64,000 nt of DNA, from positions 2,790,001-2,854,000 of the forward strand of contig JANCIK010000007.1 of assembly GCA_028532985.1 (NCBI GenBank). The letters run 5' to 3'. Positions 19,731-31,136 of the stretch are shown piece after piece. The notes under the pieces are model-generated. The model did not search any database and was not told the origin of the DNA. It saw only the letters and a list, made by a program, of their open reading frames with translations. Within the stretch, counting starts at the first letter, position 1; each line of letters opens with the position of its first letter. The stretch comes from Stropharia rugosoannulata (Eukaryota; Basidiomycota; Agaricomycetes; Agaricales; Strophariaceae). A program made the position numbers and the translations under genes.

Positions 19731-20460
19731 TTGATGTCAGTGTTGTACGCTCGGGCCACAGATACTATTAGGCGACATGGGTCGTCGTATACGATACCTG
19801 CATCGTCACGACATGGCTCGGCACTGGGCTTCGTTATGAGTCGCTGGGGACTACTTCTCTTGGTCGTCCTTTTCTTCATCGCGATACAAGTGATCATTCA
19901 AGCTATTTTATACCTATGGAACAAGTTCAGGTGTGTGCTAGCTGGTGTGTTACGATCTTGCCTTACATCTCTCTGAACCGTGAACTGACGATGCATATGT
20001 GTATACGACCATCACAGAAGAATATCTCACAAATAGCGCCGCAAGTACCGATAGCCCATACGATACCTGGCCGTATCGGGATGACATTGGGCCAGACATA
20101 CCTACCACAAATGCGGACGCGCGCGTTATCCAGCAGCGCAGGAGTGACGATCCATATGTTGCGGGTGTTACCAGCCTCATGTCGCTAGCAGACGACCCCG
20201 ATAGGGAGACATACCGTCCGGCGCCTACACCGGTTACCAACGAGGAAGAGGTGAGGCGTCTCATTAGCCAGCTGCAAGCAATTATGCGAGAGCCGGATGA
20301 TTCGGACATCGACGACGAGACCGACGTTGGCACGAAGCGCGCCCGTTTAGACGTGGTTCAGAACCGCATTGCTAGACTAGTTCTGGCTGACCCGCGGTAC
20401 GCGATTGGTCCAACGGTGTTGGGTCCGCCCCCAGCGTATGCTGAAGTGATTGCCAGTTGA
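19731..20460 (+). CDS. Single-pass membrane protein with C-terminal PPAY motif
   Basis: Two exons, probably 19731-19944 and 20018-20460 (this donor and acceptor pair keeps frame). The first part carries a strong membrane helix (WGLLLLVVLFFIAIQVII). The cytosolic-type tail is acidic and disordered, with repeated Asp/Glu-rich stretches (DDPDRETYRPAPTP, EPDDSDIDDETD). It ends GPPPAYAEVIAS, which contains a PPxY motif. PPxY motifs bind WW domains of Nedd4/Rsp5-type ubiquitin ligases, and membrane-anchored PY proteins often act as their adaptors. That role is inference. An alternative start is the Met at 19836. No homolog is recognised. Confidence 0.55.
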
Positions 20461-21157
20461 ACGGCGATCAGCCAGATACAAGCTCATGGACTTGTTTTCA
20501 TTCAATATGTGTACCATGGTACTCAAGCTCAAGAGCACTCTTAGATTCGGACTCTCAGCTTTGGACATGTATGTAACCATAGAAAACAAACATTGTATTT
20601 AGTAGTATACTCTATCGTGACACTAAAGTATAGGACATCGAATATAGTACAATTAATCATTATTGAGCCGTTACAATTTTTAGAATCGCGCCCAATAATG
20701 AGAATACAAGGTGTCGGCGCCCAACAGCCTCTCTTCAATGTTGCCTAGTCTATACATTCTTACTGTTAGATAGATTTCCCGCCCAAGATTAACTGAGATG
20801 TCATAACCGCCTCTGGAACGGGCGAGAACTTCATCACTGCGTTTCATGGCCAAGTCCGCGGGGGGGAGGAATGGGATCTTGCCGCGTTTCGACTATCTAA
20901 TAGACACAGCAAAGGTAATCCAGTTTAGTTTCACTGCTGTATCACGATAACAGGTAAGATTTACCTTCGTTATAGCAACCCCGTATTCTATATCAGATGG
21001 GTTGAAAGATTTGCGGGTGTCGAGTTCGTACATGGACGAGCTCAAGACATGCTATATCGCGAATGAAGCGACAAACATGGAGCCAAAATATAATTGACGT
21101 ACTGCCGACGCATCAGTTATATTGTCCTGTCTCAAAATAAGCAAAGCGTTGGTGATA
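20461..21157. other. Intergenic, no gene seen
   Basis: Short frames only. Confidence 0.45.
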
Positions 21158-22937
21158 TTAACAAGGCAATATTACCCCGGGCCGGCGACCACCTCCAGAA
21201 GAAGACACGACGGGTCTTGGGTGCGAGTGATGATACCCGCTTTCTTCCTGAATATTTAATCTAGCATTGAGCGTTGATAACAGGCAATTTGAGTATAGCT
21301 TCGATAAAGAGAGGTCCCAAACGAAGTTCCTGATTGATGTACATGTCCAAGTTAGAAGATTCACGTTGAAGGCAATGCATGTTATTAATTTCGCTTACAA
21401 CGCAGTATGCTGAAGGGAAGGTGAAGCTTGAAGTTAGTGATACGTACGGTCATGCATAAGTAACACGGCATACTGGGAGTGCTATCGTTATTCATGGTGT
21501 TAATACGACATGTTACTCAAGAGAAAGTGTGTGCTTACACATGAAGAAGACGACATCGCCTATAGCGAAGAATGCTCTGTAAAGTTATTCCGATAGCTGT
21601 TCAAACGAGCCAAAAATAAAGGGGGGGCGTACGTGAGCAGTCCAGTCTGAACAGTTACTGGTTCATTATGGAGAATGAGACGTGTAAAGTGGAGGAGGCA
21701 GAACATCAGCTCACTACGTATAATCTTCGTGATCGCATCGTCCGTAGCGATGAACCCTGTTTTTCGTTTTGACTTTGTAGACTGAGATACGTACTCCAAT
21801 CATGCTGATGGTCTAACTCACCAAGGTATATACAAGAACTGATGTGATAAGAACGTCCGCGATACATGCCGAAAGAAACCAGACAAGGGCCGGCCAGTGC
21901 AGCTCAGGCTTCCGCGAGAAGAGTCTGATTTTGATAATCATTGCAGTCGTCCACGCTCCTCCGCCTGCATCACAATGAGAAAGATGGAGAAGTGGATCAC
22001 AGTAGTAACTGACCAAGAGATATAAATGATAAAAATGCAACAATGAGCGGTAACATATTTGATTTCGTCAGAAGCTTGATTCTCCATGCAAAGAACATCT
22101 GTATCGGCGTCGAAATGGCCACCTATTGTCATCATGTAGTCAATAAACCCGATGACTGTATAGAAAGGAGGTGTACACTTACGATAACTATAGGTTCTGA
22201 TGAGTTTTGGACTTTAGCTATGGTTCCCCGAAGAAGTGTGAACAACAAACCAGCGGCAAACACTGGGGTTATTATCAGTATCGGCTTTTATGATAAACAT
22301 TGCCAACTTACTTGTAGGGAAATACATGGTTGCATCGCTTTTACCTGAGCAGAACGTCGTTTTTGTACCAGATAATCAAGGGAAACGTATGTGGAATGCA
22401 CGTACCGAAATTTTGGACAAGTGGTTGGAAAATCATAGCCATGTTGCAGCCAGTATTAAATGTCTCGATTACGAAGAGATAGTACACCTACATGATAACA
22501 CTTAGACATTATAGAACTGAATGGTTGAGGCACCAATAAAGGTTTACCAGGTACTTGATCCAGCGAGCGTCCCTATTAAATAAAAAACATCAAGTCATAC
22601 TTCGTACTAAGTCTTGGAAAGGACCGACCGTTGATACGTGATATGGTAGTGGTAAGTCTACTACGTGCTATCAATCATGATGCACTAGGGGAATATGAAA
22701 TTATCGACCTGAACCAAGAGCACCTATTGGAAGAAGTTGGCGAGCATCTGAGCGCTATTCGCATTGGAGATCAGCATCAAAGCGTACCCCATACAAAATC
22801 ATGTTCAAGAAGATACCGATTAGCATCGGCCCGAACCTAGAAGGTCGAAACATACAGTGAGTAACGAACAATACATCCAACAAGCAGAGAGACAGAGAGG
22901 AGAAAGAGAGCCCGTACAGCAACCTGATACTTGTCAT
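21158..22937 (-). CDS. DUF6534-type seven-helix membrane protein
   Basis: Agaricomycete family of unknown function with seven predicted helices. Exons read 22788-22836, 22709-22723 (15 bases), 22629-22657, 22548-22572, 22406-22487, 22312-22344, 22183-22217, 22014-22122, 21822-21964, 21718-21781, 21633-21657, 21539-21576 and 21158-21329. Landmarks are FGPMLIGIFLNMILYG, VYYLFVIETFNTG, MIFQPLVQNFG, VAISTPIQMFFAWRIK, GGAWTTAM, LHWPALVWFLSACIADVLIT, KRKTGFIATDDAI, TVQTGLLTAFFAIGD and the C-terminal SKLYSNCLLSTLNAR. All junctions listed keep frame except that between 21539 and 21329, where one exon or splice site is unresolved. The first exon and ATG are also uncertain (22937 is a candidate). No disrupting stop was seen. 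Confidence 0.75.
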
Positions 22938-24053
22938 CCTAATGGCGGAACTGTAAAGCTGGGGAGATAGTAGAATGGAGGTCGTGGATGTTAGAGTTTG
23001 GGATATTCGCGCCTGCTGGTAGTCATTTATTGCACGAGCGGCAATGAGGTCTGGAGAGAATTAAGAAGCTTATTATGCTCTTTCTCAGGATTCCCAGTGC
23101 CAGAACGGGGAAGAAGCGGTCACTGGGGGCTCTACTGCCTCATATGCCATTCATTACGGCCTCGTTGATGAACTCGTGGGGTAATTTCCTCGGAATGGCG
23201 TGGCTGAAGCGCTGAGGACCGAGAGGGGCTCTAGCCTAGAAAGAGTGCTAGAGAAACCCATCTACTTACGTGATGGTATGCATCCCATACCGCGTTTATT
23301 CCATAGATAAATAGAACCCCGTTAACACGGAACTACTCTGCCCCGCGTGTTACGGTTATACCCCATTTCCCGTCGGCGACGCAGTTTCTTCACGTCCATG
23401 ACTCGCGGAGAGCTGAACAGTGAACAGGGCACAATTCTAACAGGAAGAGGATGTACTGGATTGTTCCTGTGGAAGTAAGAGGCATCCGACGAGTGTCTCG
23501 TCAGAGAGTGTACAGGGGACAGCGACATGTAAATGTCACTTACCAAAGACTGCCCATCAGAAATTTCCAAGGCGGGAGCGCAAACAATGCTCACAGACAG
23601 CCAAACAGCACACCAGCACAATATACAACGCACAATGAGGAACTCTCCCAGTCACCATGGTAGTGAACACGAATGAGGACCCCAAGCACTACGAGAGGAT
23701 CATGGAAAGCAGGAAATGTCGTACATGATTTTTTTGACAGGGCAAAACCGCTTCGCACAATAGCCATGCATGGCGGATCAGCTTCAAACTATGAAACGAC
23801 CGGCGACGTGGTGGATCGAACACCAGACTCGAATGTATTTGAAGTGGATAATTTTGGAAACCGGCGGCCTTTCTATAAAGCATTAGATGAAAGCCGTTGA
23901 TTGGCTTGAAATAAGGATTGAAACTACTACAACAGAACCATGGTATCGGACGTGAATTACCTGAAACCGAAAGCAAGTTTGGTTAATAACGCATTCAAGA
24001 AACTTGTTTTCCACTCACAAATATAAATACAGTGAGAACCTCAGTGTTTTGAC
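22938..24053. other. Intergenic, no supported gene
   Basis: A minus-strand frame at 23322-23633 opens with a cysteine-rich, signal-like stretch (MRCILCWCAVWLSVSIVCA) but has no other support. A plus-strand frame at 23673-23900 is also unassigned. Confidence 0.4.
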
Positions 24054-25389
24054 TTAACTGGCCAAAATTCGCAGATGCGTAGAATCGCAGGCCCCAATAG
24101 TCCAATCCTTGGGCAAGCGATATTTTCTCGGCTTTCCGCACCCACTGACTGCACATGTTCCTGGTCCTCGCGCTGCGCGTATCTTCTCTGACTCTTCATC
24201 CAGCGCCTCCACGGACGCAGGTTGAGATGGCAAAGCAAACTCGGGTACGGAGAACGTTAGTGCCACCTCAGTGCGTGGTTCGCCGCCATCTACGGGCACA
24301 GTGCGAAGAGAGGACACCCAGCGGTACATAACGGGCTTAGCTTCTTCGACTGGCTCGACAACATCCATCGCCTCGTCATCCTCGTCACCGTCGGCATCAT
24401 CGTCCCCGTTCTTCGTCTTGGGAGGCATGGGTGATCGGTCGTCCATTGTGTTAGTACGCTTATTTCGAGGCCGGCTTTGTTTTTTGAGAAGGCGGTTGAT
24501 TGTCTCTGCCTAGAGAGTGATGTTAGCAGAAATGATATGGATATGGCATAAAGGACATATTTGCCTTTTCGTCCTCGAGTTTTTTCTCGCTGAGGTTTTT
24601 CCGCTTGCGCGCTGTTTCTTCCCTGCGTAGTGCAAGTTCAGTTTCGTTCAATGGCTGTTTCTTGCTGCGCGATCCTTCGTCTTGTGGACAAGTCAGCATG
24701 GTTCAAAAACTTCAGAGGGAAAGTAGAGTACTCAGAGAAACGTGGGTCGGGTCCACTACGCTTGCTAGCACAGCTTGACGCGTTGTCATTGACTTTGCGC
24801 CAGCAACAGCAGACGGCGTCCCAGTGGAGCGCGACGGGGCCTCCATCATGGACTGATCCTCATCGTCCGATGCAGATGGCGTGGTCGGGTCTTCAGACTC
24901 AACATCTATGTCCTCGATAACTTTGGCTACACAAATCCAGTTCAGTCATTCTACCAGTGAATCGAAGCTGATAGCGACACACCTTTGGCACGCCGCTTCG
25001 GTGTACGCTTGAACGCAGCGTAGTCTGTCTCCGCATCAGTTCCGTTGCTCGATGTCGTAGTCACAGGAAGTTTGAGTGTGATTTTGAGCCGTGGTTTGGC
25101 CACTGCTTCTGCTGAGGGCTCGTCATCCTGCAATAGCATTAACGACTCCGTCTGAACACAGGTGGCTGAGACATACCGACTCGCCCTCTCCATCTTCATC
25201 GCCCTCTTCTTCCTCGAGCTCTTGCTCATCTTCCTCGTCTATTTCTTGGTCCTGGTCTTCATCATCCTCTGCCTCTATGTCGACATCTTCCTCTGGTTCT
25301 GGTTCTGGCTCAGAATCGACCTGTACATCTGCAACCAAGGCAGCAGCGGCAGCAGCAGCAGCAGCAGAGCGTCGTGTAGTACGCGGCAT
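24054..25389 (-). CDS. IES2: INO80 chromatin-remodelling complex subunit (PAPA-1/Ies2-like)
   Basis: Nuclear subunit of the INO80 remodeller that helps activate its ATPase. Exons 25177-25389, 24983-25127, 24732-24926, 24565-24680 and 24054-24509; 374 residues. The N-terminus has a poly-alanine tract and a long acidic run (residues about 25-70). A linker rich in Ser/Pro/Thr follows. The PAPA-1 region is then seen (NETELALRREETARKRKNLS, KKLEDEKAETINRLLKKQ). A zinc finger of HIT type ends the protein (CAVSGCGKPRKYRLP...ACDSTHL). The fourth intron begins GCAAAT, giving a second GC-AG intron in this window; the protein match across it is continuous. The start at 25389 is the ATG before PRTTRRSAAAA; one at 25401 is also possible. 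Confidence 0.85.
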
Positions 25390-26649
25390 TGTACAAGTCA
25401 ACAGTTGGAAGCGCGAGAAGTTTCCATAAATCCCGCGGTCCTGATACTTTTAGAACATGCTCACCGCTGTCCAGGTGTTCCGCATCAGTGATGGACGTCA
25501 TAAGTAGATAGTTCTCCAACGTAGCGTGTCAACAGTTTTGATCTGTAAAGAAGTCTGAAAGCAAAAGTTTCTCGTCGTCGTGGTATTGAAGTTGGCGCTG
25601 ACTCCGGATTTGAAGCACTCAACGATACGCGCTCAGCGTGCGTAATTTCCCACGGTCGTCGGTGTTGGGGGAGGTCAGCAAGTCGCGACATGCTGCAACA
25701 AGGAAATAGGAACACTAGCACGAAGTCCATATTCTGAAGCCTGGGGTTAAGCCTAGTCGTAGGATTGAAGAGAACACAAAGGCTATCAAGGACCGGCAAA
25801 CTGGGTCTCTGACTACTCATATGTCCACCATTTTTATTTCTTCTGATCTCTAAAACATCTTGCGCACCAGTGCGCACCTTGCATTCGTGACTACTACCAT
25901 ATGCAAGTATGTCGCCAGTGTTTCCTCAATGCTTTCTTGTTTCGATTTTTTCGACTCTCGGTCAGTTGACTGCCTTCAATCGTCCGCTTTATCCCGATCA
26001 CAAAGTTAAAGTACTGGAGTCTGGAACGAACTCCATAAGCGATGTTCGCTCAAGAAAAATCGCGTCTACATGTGCAGTGGAGAATAAATACTACATTTGA
26101 AAAATTATTTTCATTTCTGGGGAGGAGTAGCTCCTTGAGAGAGTCGTTTCTGCATCGCAAGTCTCTCAACCGGCAGAGCCATTGCCGGTTGAATCATGCT
26201 GCTTTCACGGAGGTTTGAAGAGGTTAGTCCTACATTTGGAAATTCTGTAACTATGATCCAGATGTTACACCCCAGATTGGTAAGGCTGTGCCTCGCAGTC
26301 TATGATCGTCAGTTTTTATCCGCAGCGCCCAGTCTATGGGATTGTATTGTTCCAGAACTACCTTCCGGTATCATCTCTACCAGCTTTCTTTCTAAGCTCT
26401 AGAACCAACTTATTCGAAAGGAGAATGAAATTCCTCGACCGCAGTACGTAGCTCGCGTGGTACAAGCAGGATCCTTCACGCGTGGGGGATCCACCAACTC
26501 CACGGGCGCTTAATCTAAAAATAGAACACGATCGACTTGGTGCTGTGCCGATGGAGTTAATGATCTCAGGAATAAACTTACCTCTGAATTTTTCCTTCGC
26601 GCCCAATTCGCGGCTCTTAAAATCGAGTCATGGAAGACCCACGGAAAGG
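25390..26649. other. Intergenic, no gene seen
   Basis: No supportable gene. It contains a perfect 9-base inverted repeat (CAACCGGCA at 26167-26175 and TGCCGGTTG at 26183-26191, 7-base loop). Confidence 0.45.
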
Positions 26650-26657
26650 TATAAAAA
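26650..26657 (+). promoter_or_regulatory. TATA box of the AA9 gene
   Basis: TATAAAAA 123 bases before the AA9 start codon, followed by a pyrimidine-rich leader, as in highly expressed fungal secreted-enzyme genes. Confidence 0.55.
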
Positions 26658-26779
26658 CCCCTCCAGAACTGGGTCATTCCCAACTTATCCGTCGTCGGTC
26701 CTTTCTACCTCTCTCCTTCGACCGCCTTCCTGAGCTCCGACTCACTTCTACTTCTTTCGTTCTCTTTTTCTCTTCCATA

Positions 26780-27667
26780 ATGAAGTGCTTCGGTATCCTT
26801 GCTGCTGTTGTTCTCGCCACGCAGAGCGTGTCGGCTCACTGTACGTATTTACTCGTCTTCTATCTCGCTCGCGATTTCGGTTGACTAACTTGTCCGGTAG
26901 ACATCTTCAAGACGCTCATCGCCGGATCGAAGACGTCGACGCAGGCCGTTCGTCAACCTCAGAGTGTTGAGCCTATGCACGACATTACGAGTGCCGGTGT
27001 CACCTGCAACGTCAATCCTGGTCGCGCTAGCGAGACTATCAACGTCGTTTCTGGAGATCCCATTGGCTTCCAGCTCAGTACGGCGATGTACCATCAAGGT
27101 CCTGTTGCGATCTATCTTGGTAGGGCTCCCGGAAAGGCCGCTGACTGGGATGGGAGTGGCGATCATTGGTTCAAGGTACGCATTGTACTCGCTTTAATCT
27201 CATCTTCAGATGCTTACATCTCTCTTCAAGATTGCTGAATGGGGACCGTCTACGACTAAGCCCCTCAGGTTCTCATCGAGCCAGATGACCACTTTCACCA
27301 CAACCATACCCGAAAGCGTTCCCCCCGGCGAGGTATGCCTTAGACTTTTTTTTTTTTGCTTCTTTGTCGCCTCACGTCGTCTCTCCAGTACCTTGCTCGC
27401 ATAGAGAATATTGGCCTCCATCTTGGAACAGGCGTCCCTGAGATCTTCGTCTCGTGTGGGCAGATTTCCGTCACTAGAGGAGGATCTGGCAATCCCCCCG
27501 GTGTTTCGATACCTGGCCACATCGCGGCCAACGATCCAGGTGTCACCATTGACATCTACAACCCCGGCGACACCGTGTACAAGGTAAGTAATTATTATAG
27601 CTTTCATGCTTTCCTTTCCCTAAACTTTACCTCGCAGGTCCCCGGCCCCTCCGTCTGGCGAGGCTAG
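26780..27667 (+). CDS. AA9 lytic polysaccharide monooxygenase
   Basis: Secreted copper enzyme that oxidatively cleaves cellulose or other beta-1,4-glucans. Five exons (26780-26840, 26901-27175, 27231-27332, 27389-27583, 27638-27667) give 220 residues. A 19-residue signal peptide ends VSA, leaving the mature N-terminal histidine of the copper brace (HYIFKTLIAG). Other family landmarks are MYHQGPVAIYLG (second histidine), DGSGDHWFKI, the IPESVPPGEYLARIE strand, the GLHLG segment, and FVSCGQISV with an axial-ligand environment. The end PGPSVW is typical. There is no C-terminal carbohydrate-binding module. The first intron splits the codon just after the mature histidine. A quinone reductase gene lies 2.4 kb downstream. 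Confidence 0.92.
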
Positions 27668-28181
27668 ATGCCTTTACGGCAGTGTTGAATTTCCTTTACT
27701 GGTAGAGGATATCGGCAGCAGCTGTTGTAATGTAGTGTTGTAATAGATCATAAGTTGTATTTGGTTTCGCTCAAATAGAGGGCAAGTTGTATTTGTCGAC
27801 GGCGCTACGAAGTGTTGTTCCTCAGCTTGCCCTAAGTACTGTGTGGCATGTGATCAGACTGTCATATTCTGTCTGAGTTTCTACCTTGTACCTTGTGCAT
27901 GATGTTCAACACCTTTCAAGACTCGGTCAATGCTTTATTCCACTTTGGTTACACTATATAGCACCCATGGGTGTCACGTCGGATCTATCATTCGAAAATC
28001 GCAAATTGCGCATGTTGCAATACCCGGCCTATGTTATTTCGCGCGTAGAACGGGAAACTCTTAATGGCGAGCAGGTTATGCCAAAGTACTCAGACGTATA
28101 AAAGCACTGTTCCTGGGACGTAGAAGAGTATCGTCTTTTCCTTCCCTCCTCGGTTTTCTCAATTCGCCCTCCTCACGAACA
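27668..28181. other. Intergenic, no gene seen
   Basis: 3' flank of the AA9 gene and 5' flank of the following pseudogene. Confidence 0.45.
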
Positions 28182-29455
28182 ATGGCCCGACTCATTTCTT
28201 CGTTCTCCTGACTGCTTTACTTGCTCCCGTAGTATGTGCATCCCCGTTCGAGTCGCGTCAGACTTCGCCGCCCCCTGTCTTCCGTACATACAGAATTCAC
28301 AACGAGTGTCCCGCTCCTGTGAATCTATACGCCGGCGGCTCGTTCCTCGAGGCGCTCCCATTGGGAGTCTCCGTTACCAAGTCCCTAGACAAAAATTTAA
28401 TTGGGGCCCTTCTACATCAGTCGTGCCGCCGACGCACCAACTTCGCTCGACGGTCTCGTCGAAGCGGGTTTCTACGGGGTACGTACGGGTCTACACGAGC
28501 CTATTTTATCTCGACGCTGACATATAGTAACAGAACGATGGCTACTACATCGTTAGGGATCCCAACCACATTACTGCTGAAGTCAGTATGACGCCCAGCA
28601 AAGCAGAGGTAACTTCTTCTGCGATAATAGGCTGTAGAGACATTACTGAGGTCAAATTAATTTCAGTTTGACGGTTTCTGTCCTACCGTTGAATGCAACA
28701 GCGCCAGCTGCGCTGCAGCATTCCCCCAGCCGCTCACTGACTTTCCCGAGGTTGCCCCAGTACCTCCCACAGCTCCTTATTTCCGCTGCCCCGTCCCTCA
28801 TCTGAGCTTCGACGTAACGTATGTAAACAACTATACAGTCAGGTATTTTGTGAAATTTACACAATCACACAGATTCTGCCCTTCAGGCCAACCAAGGCCA
28901 ATTGCCCGATAGCTTACCCGCTGCCACTGTTAAGGCGATCCACCCAAACTTCATTACCAACAAATATATCGATGTACGCGGCGCGATCTTTGCTAACAGT
29001 GGCACTCCAGCTCAAATGTAAGCGCCTCAAGGTTTGTTTGGAGTCTGCCAGTGGATTTAGCTGAAGCATACGCGCCATCGCAATAGTTATGACTGCAACG
29101 GAAGTGCCGCGCGGAAGTGGGTAGTCAAGAAGGGCGCGGCATCGACTAGCATCCAGGTGGTAGGGACAAAGTTCTGCCTCGACGCTGGCTCAAGTAAGAG
29201 TTTCTATAGTACTTCATACTTACCAATTTACTAAACTAGAGTATATCTAGGCCCCGCTAATGGTCTCGATTTGAAGATTTGACAGTGCTACGACAACCTG
29301 CCTGCACAGACCTGGAAATGCACGTCGGATAACCGTCTTACGCTCGCTGGCATAACCTTTGTGCGGACTTGACTGAAGGGAAGCTTACCAACTCGAACCA
29401 GCCCTAGACATGGCAGTGCTCCGCGAACAACAATAACCAAGTCTGGACTATTTAA
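28182..29455 (+). pseudogene. Decayed thaumatin-like / ricin-B lectin fusion ('glycopeptide' type)
   Basis: The architecture is recognisable: a signal peptide, a thaumatin-like domain (TYRIHNECPAPVNLYAGGS, NDGYYIVRDPNHITAEV, FCPTVECNSASC), then a beta-trefoil lectin (AIHPNFITNKYIDVRG, YDCNGSAARKWVV, CYDNLPAQTWKC, NNNNQVWTI). Frame is broken near 28200 in the signal peptide, near 28401-28407, near 28890-28910 between the domains, and near 29350-29360. A TGA (29280-29282) replaces the lectin tryptophan codon in the KIWQC position, and a TAG lies at 29405-29407. Intron borders in the 5' half still look intact. I describe the breaks only; the active role of intact relatives is carbohydrate binding. 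Confidence 0.8.
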
Positions 29456-30058
29456 TTTCATTAGCTGAGGTAGCGTGGTTCTGGATTGGAAGCTGGTTCT
29501 CTTGGCCTTCTTACTTACGATACTGACGATTCGGATATGAAAGGCTTGGTGGGGACAATAACATGGACAATAATGTTGTACTAAGTACATATACTAGTTT
29601 ATGGCAGTAATATAGTAACCTACTAGCTATAGAGGACAACATTGTAATACACTAGCCTTATTCCAGTAGGATTATCTAACAATTTGTTAACTTCGCCTCC
29701 TTGTTCATGTACAAAGCGACATTATACGAGGAACCGTCCCATTCTCATCAATAAGGTCTGCATAATTTATTAGGTTTGATCTTGATTTAGATATGCCACT
29801 TCAGATTAAGGGTCATTTGATAGAAGTACTAAATTTGACGACGTGAGGAATTGGGTCCCTTTCAGTAACATTTCAGTGTGAGCAAGAGAAGCTACTATGT
29901 ACTGATCAATGGTATTTATGCCTTCCTGCTTCTTGCAATGATGACTCACCCTACGGTGCCGGAGCCACGGATGTGAAGAAGAAGGACAAAACCAACGAAT
30001 ATGGATATTTATTCTAGTGCAATTACATACACGCACGCAGTGCGGGCCAGGCCGAACC
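29456..30058. other. Intergenic, no gene seen
   Basis: AT-rich; no convincing frame. Confidence 0.45.
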
Positions 30059-31136
30059 TTAAAATGCAACCTTGCTAAGCGTCTTGTAGAACGATTCACC
30101 CTGGATTGTAGCAATCTCCAGCTCAAGTGCGGACGGTTGACGGGAGCCGTCGGACGAAGCGAATGTACCAGCGCCCCATGGAGAGCCTACAAAACGTTTA
30201 AGCGCTGATCGCCCGGTAAGAACCTGATGAAGTATACGTACCACCGTGAACCTCAGATAGGTTGGTGAGCTGCGCAAACGCCGGCGCGTATCCAAGCGGG
30301 ACGTAGATGACACCGTGGTGGGCAAACGTGGACATGGATGCTATGGCTGTTGATTCCTGTCCTCCACCCGCGCCCGCGGTGCTCACGAACACACCGCCAT
30401 ACTTTCCTGCGAGCTTGCCCTGTGCCCAGAGCTGGCCGGTGGAGTCCCAGAACGCCTAATATGATGAGGATAAGACGTCATATTAATACAGGACCGCTGA
30501 GGAGTCACGGATAGACTAAATTAACGCGTACCTTCCATTGCGCTGGGAAGTTGCCATAACGAGTGGGAATACCAATGAGGAAGGCGTCAAGGCCAGCCAG
30601 AATGTCGGGTGTGATGATGGGATAGTCAGGCTTTGCTGTGGCATGCATCTTCGTGAGTACCTCTTCAGGCAGTGTCTCGGGGACTCTAGGAATGACAACA
30701 GCTGTCAGTTCAGTTGTTGATGCAATGGACGGGTGTGCATAGCGTACTGGTAAATCGTGGCCTGTCCTCCAGCCTTCTCAATGCCAGCCTTCTCGGCCTC
30801 TGCCACTGTGAACCATTTATCATATTAAACATACATGTTGCTGAAAGACACAGGCAACGCTGACTGATAGTACGCACATTTGGCGACATGGCCATACATG
30901 GAGTAGACAATGATCCCAACCTTAGGAGGTGCCATTGCTAGAGGAGCTTCAGTGGTGACAGGAGGAAGTTCAGGGACGGTGGATGAGGCTGCAGGAGCAG
31001 TAGGTTCTGTTGTCGCAGCGGCAGCAGGTTCCGCTTTTGTAGGTTCGGCGGCTGCTTCCTTTTTGGAAACCTTCTGCTTGGTATCTTTATCCGCGTCAGA
31101 GAAGTTGTTCTTCTGTTTCTTGCTAGGGAAACACAT
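30059..31136 (-). CDS. WrbA-type NAD(P)H:quinone oxidoreductase (benzoquinone reductase)
   Basis: FMN enzyme that reduces quinones by two electrons; in wood and litter fungi it serves quinone redox cycling and detoxification of lignin fragments. Exons 30878-31136, 30748-30805, 30532-30685, 30242-30455 and 30059-30186 give 270 residues. A flavodoxin fold begins at about residue 70 ([16 protein letters not shown]), with [18 protein letters not shown] and [13 protein letters not shown] for FMN binding, and the end [18 protein letters not shown]. The N-terminal 65 residues ([14 protein letters not shown], then a Lys/Glu/Ala/Pro-rich tract) form a disordered extension typical of basidiomycete members. 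Cys2 could be a lipid anchor site, which is inference. The upstream frame before MCFPS was not used because it lacks family similarity. Confidence 0.9.
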
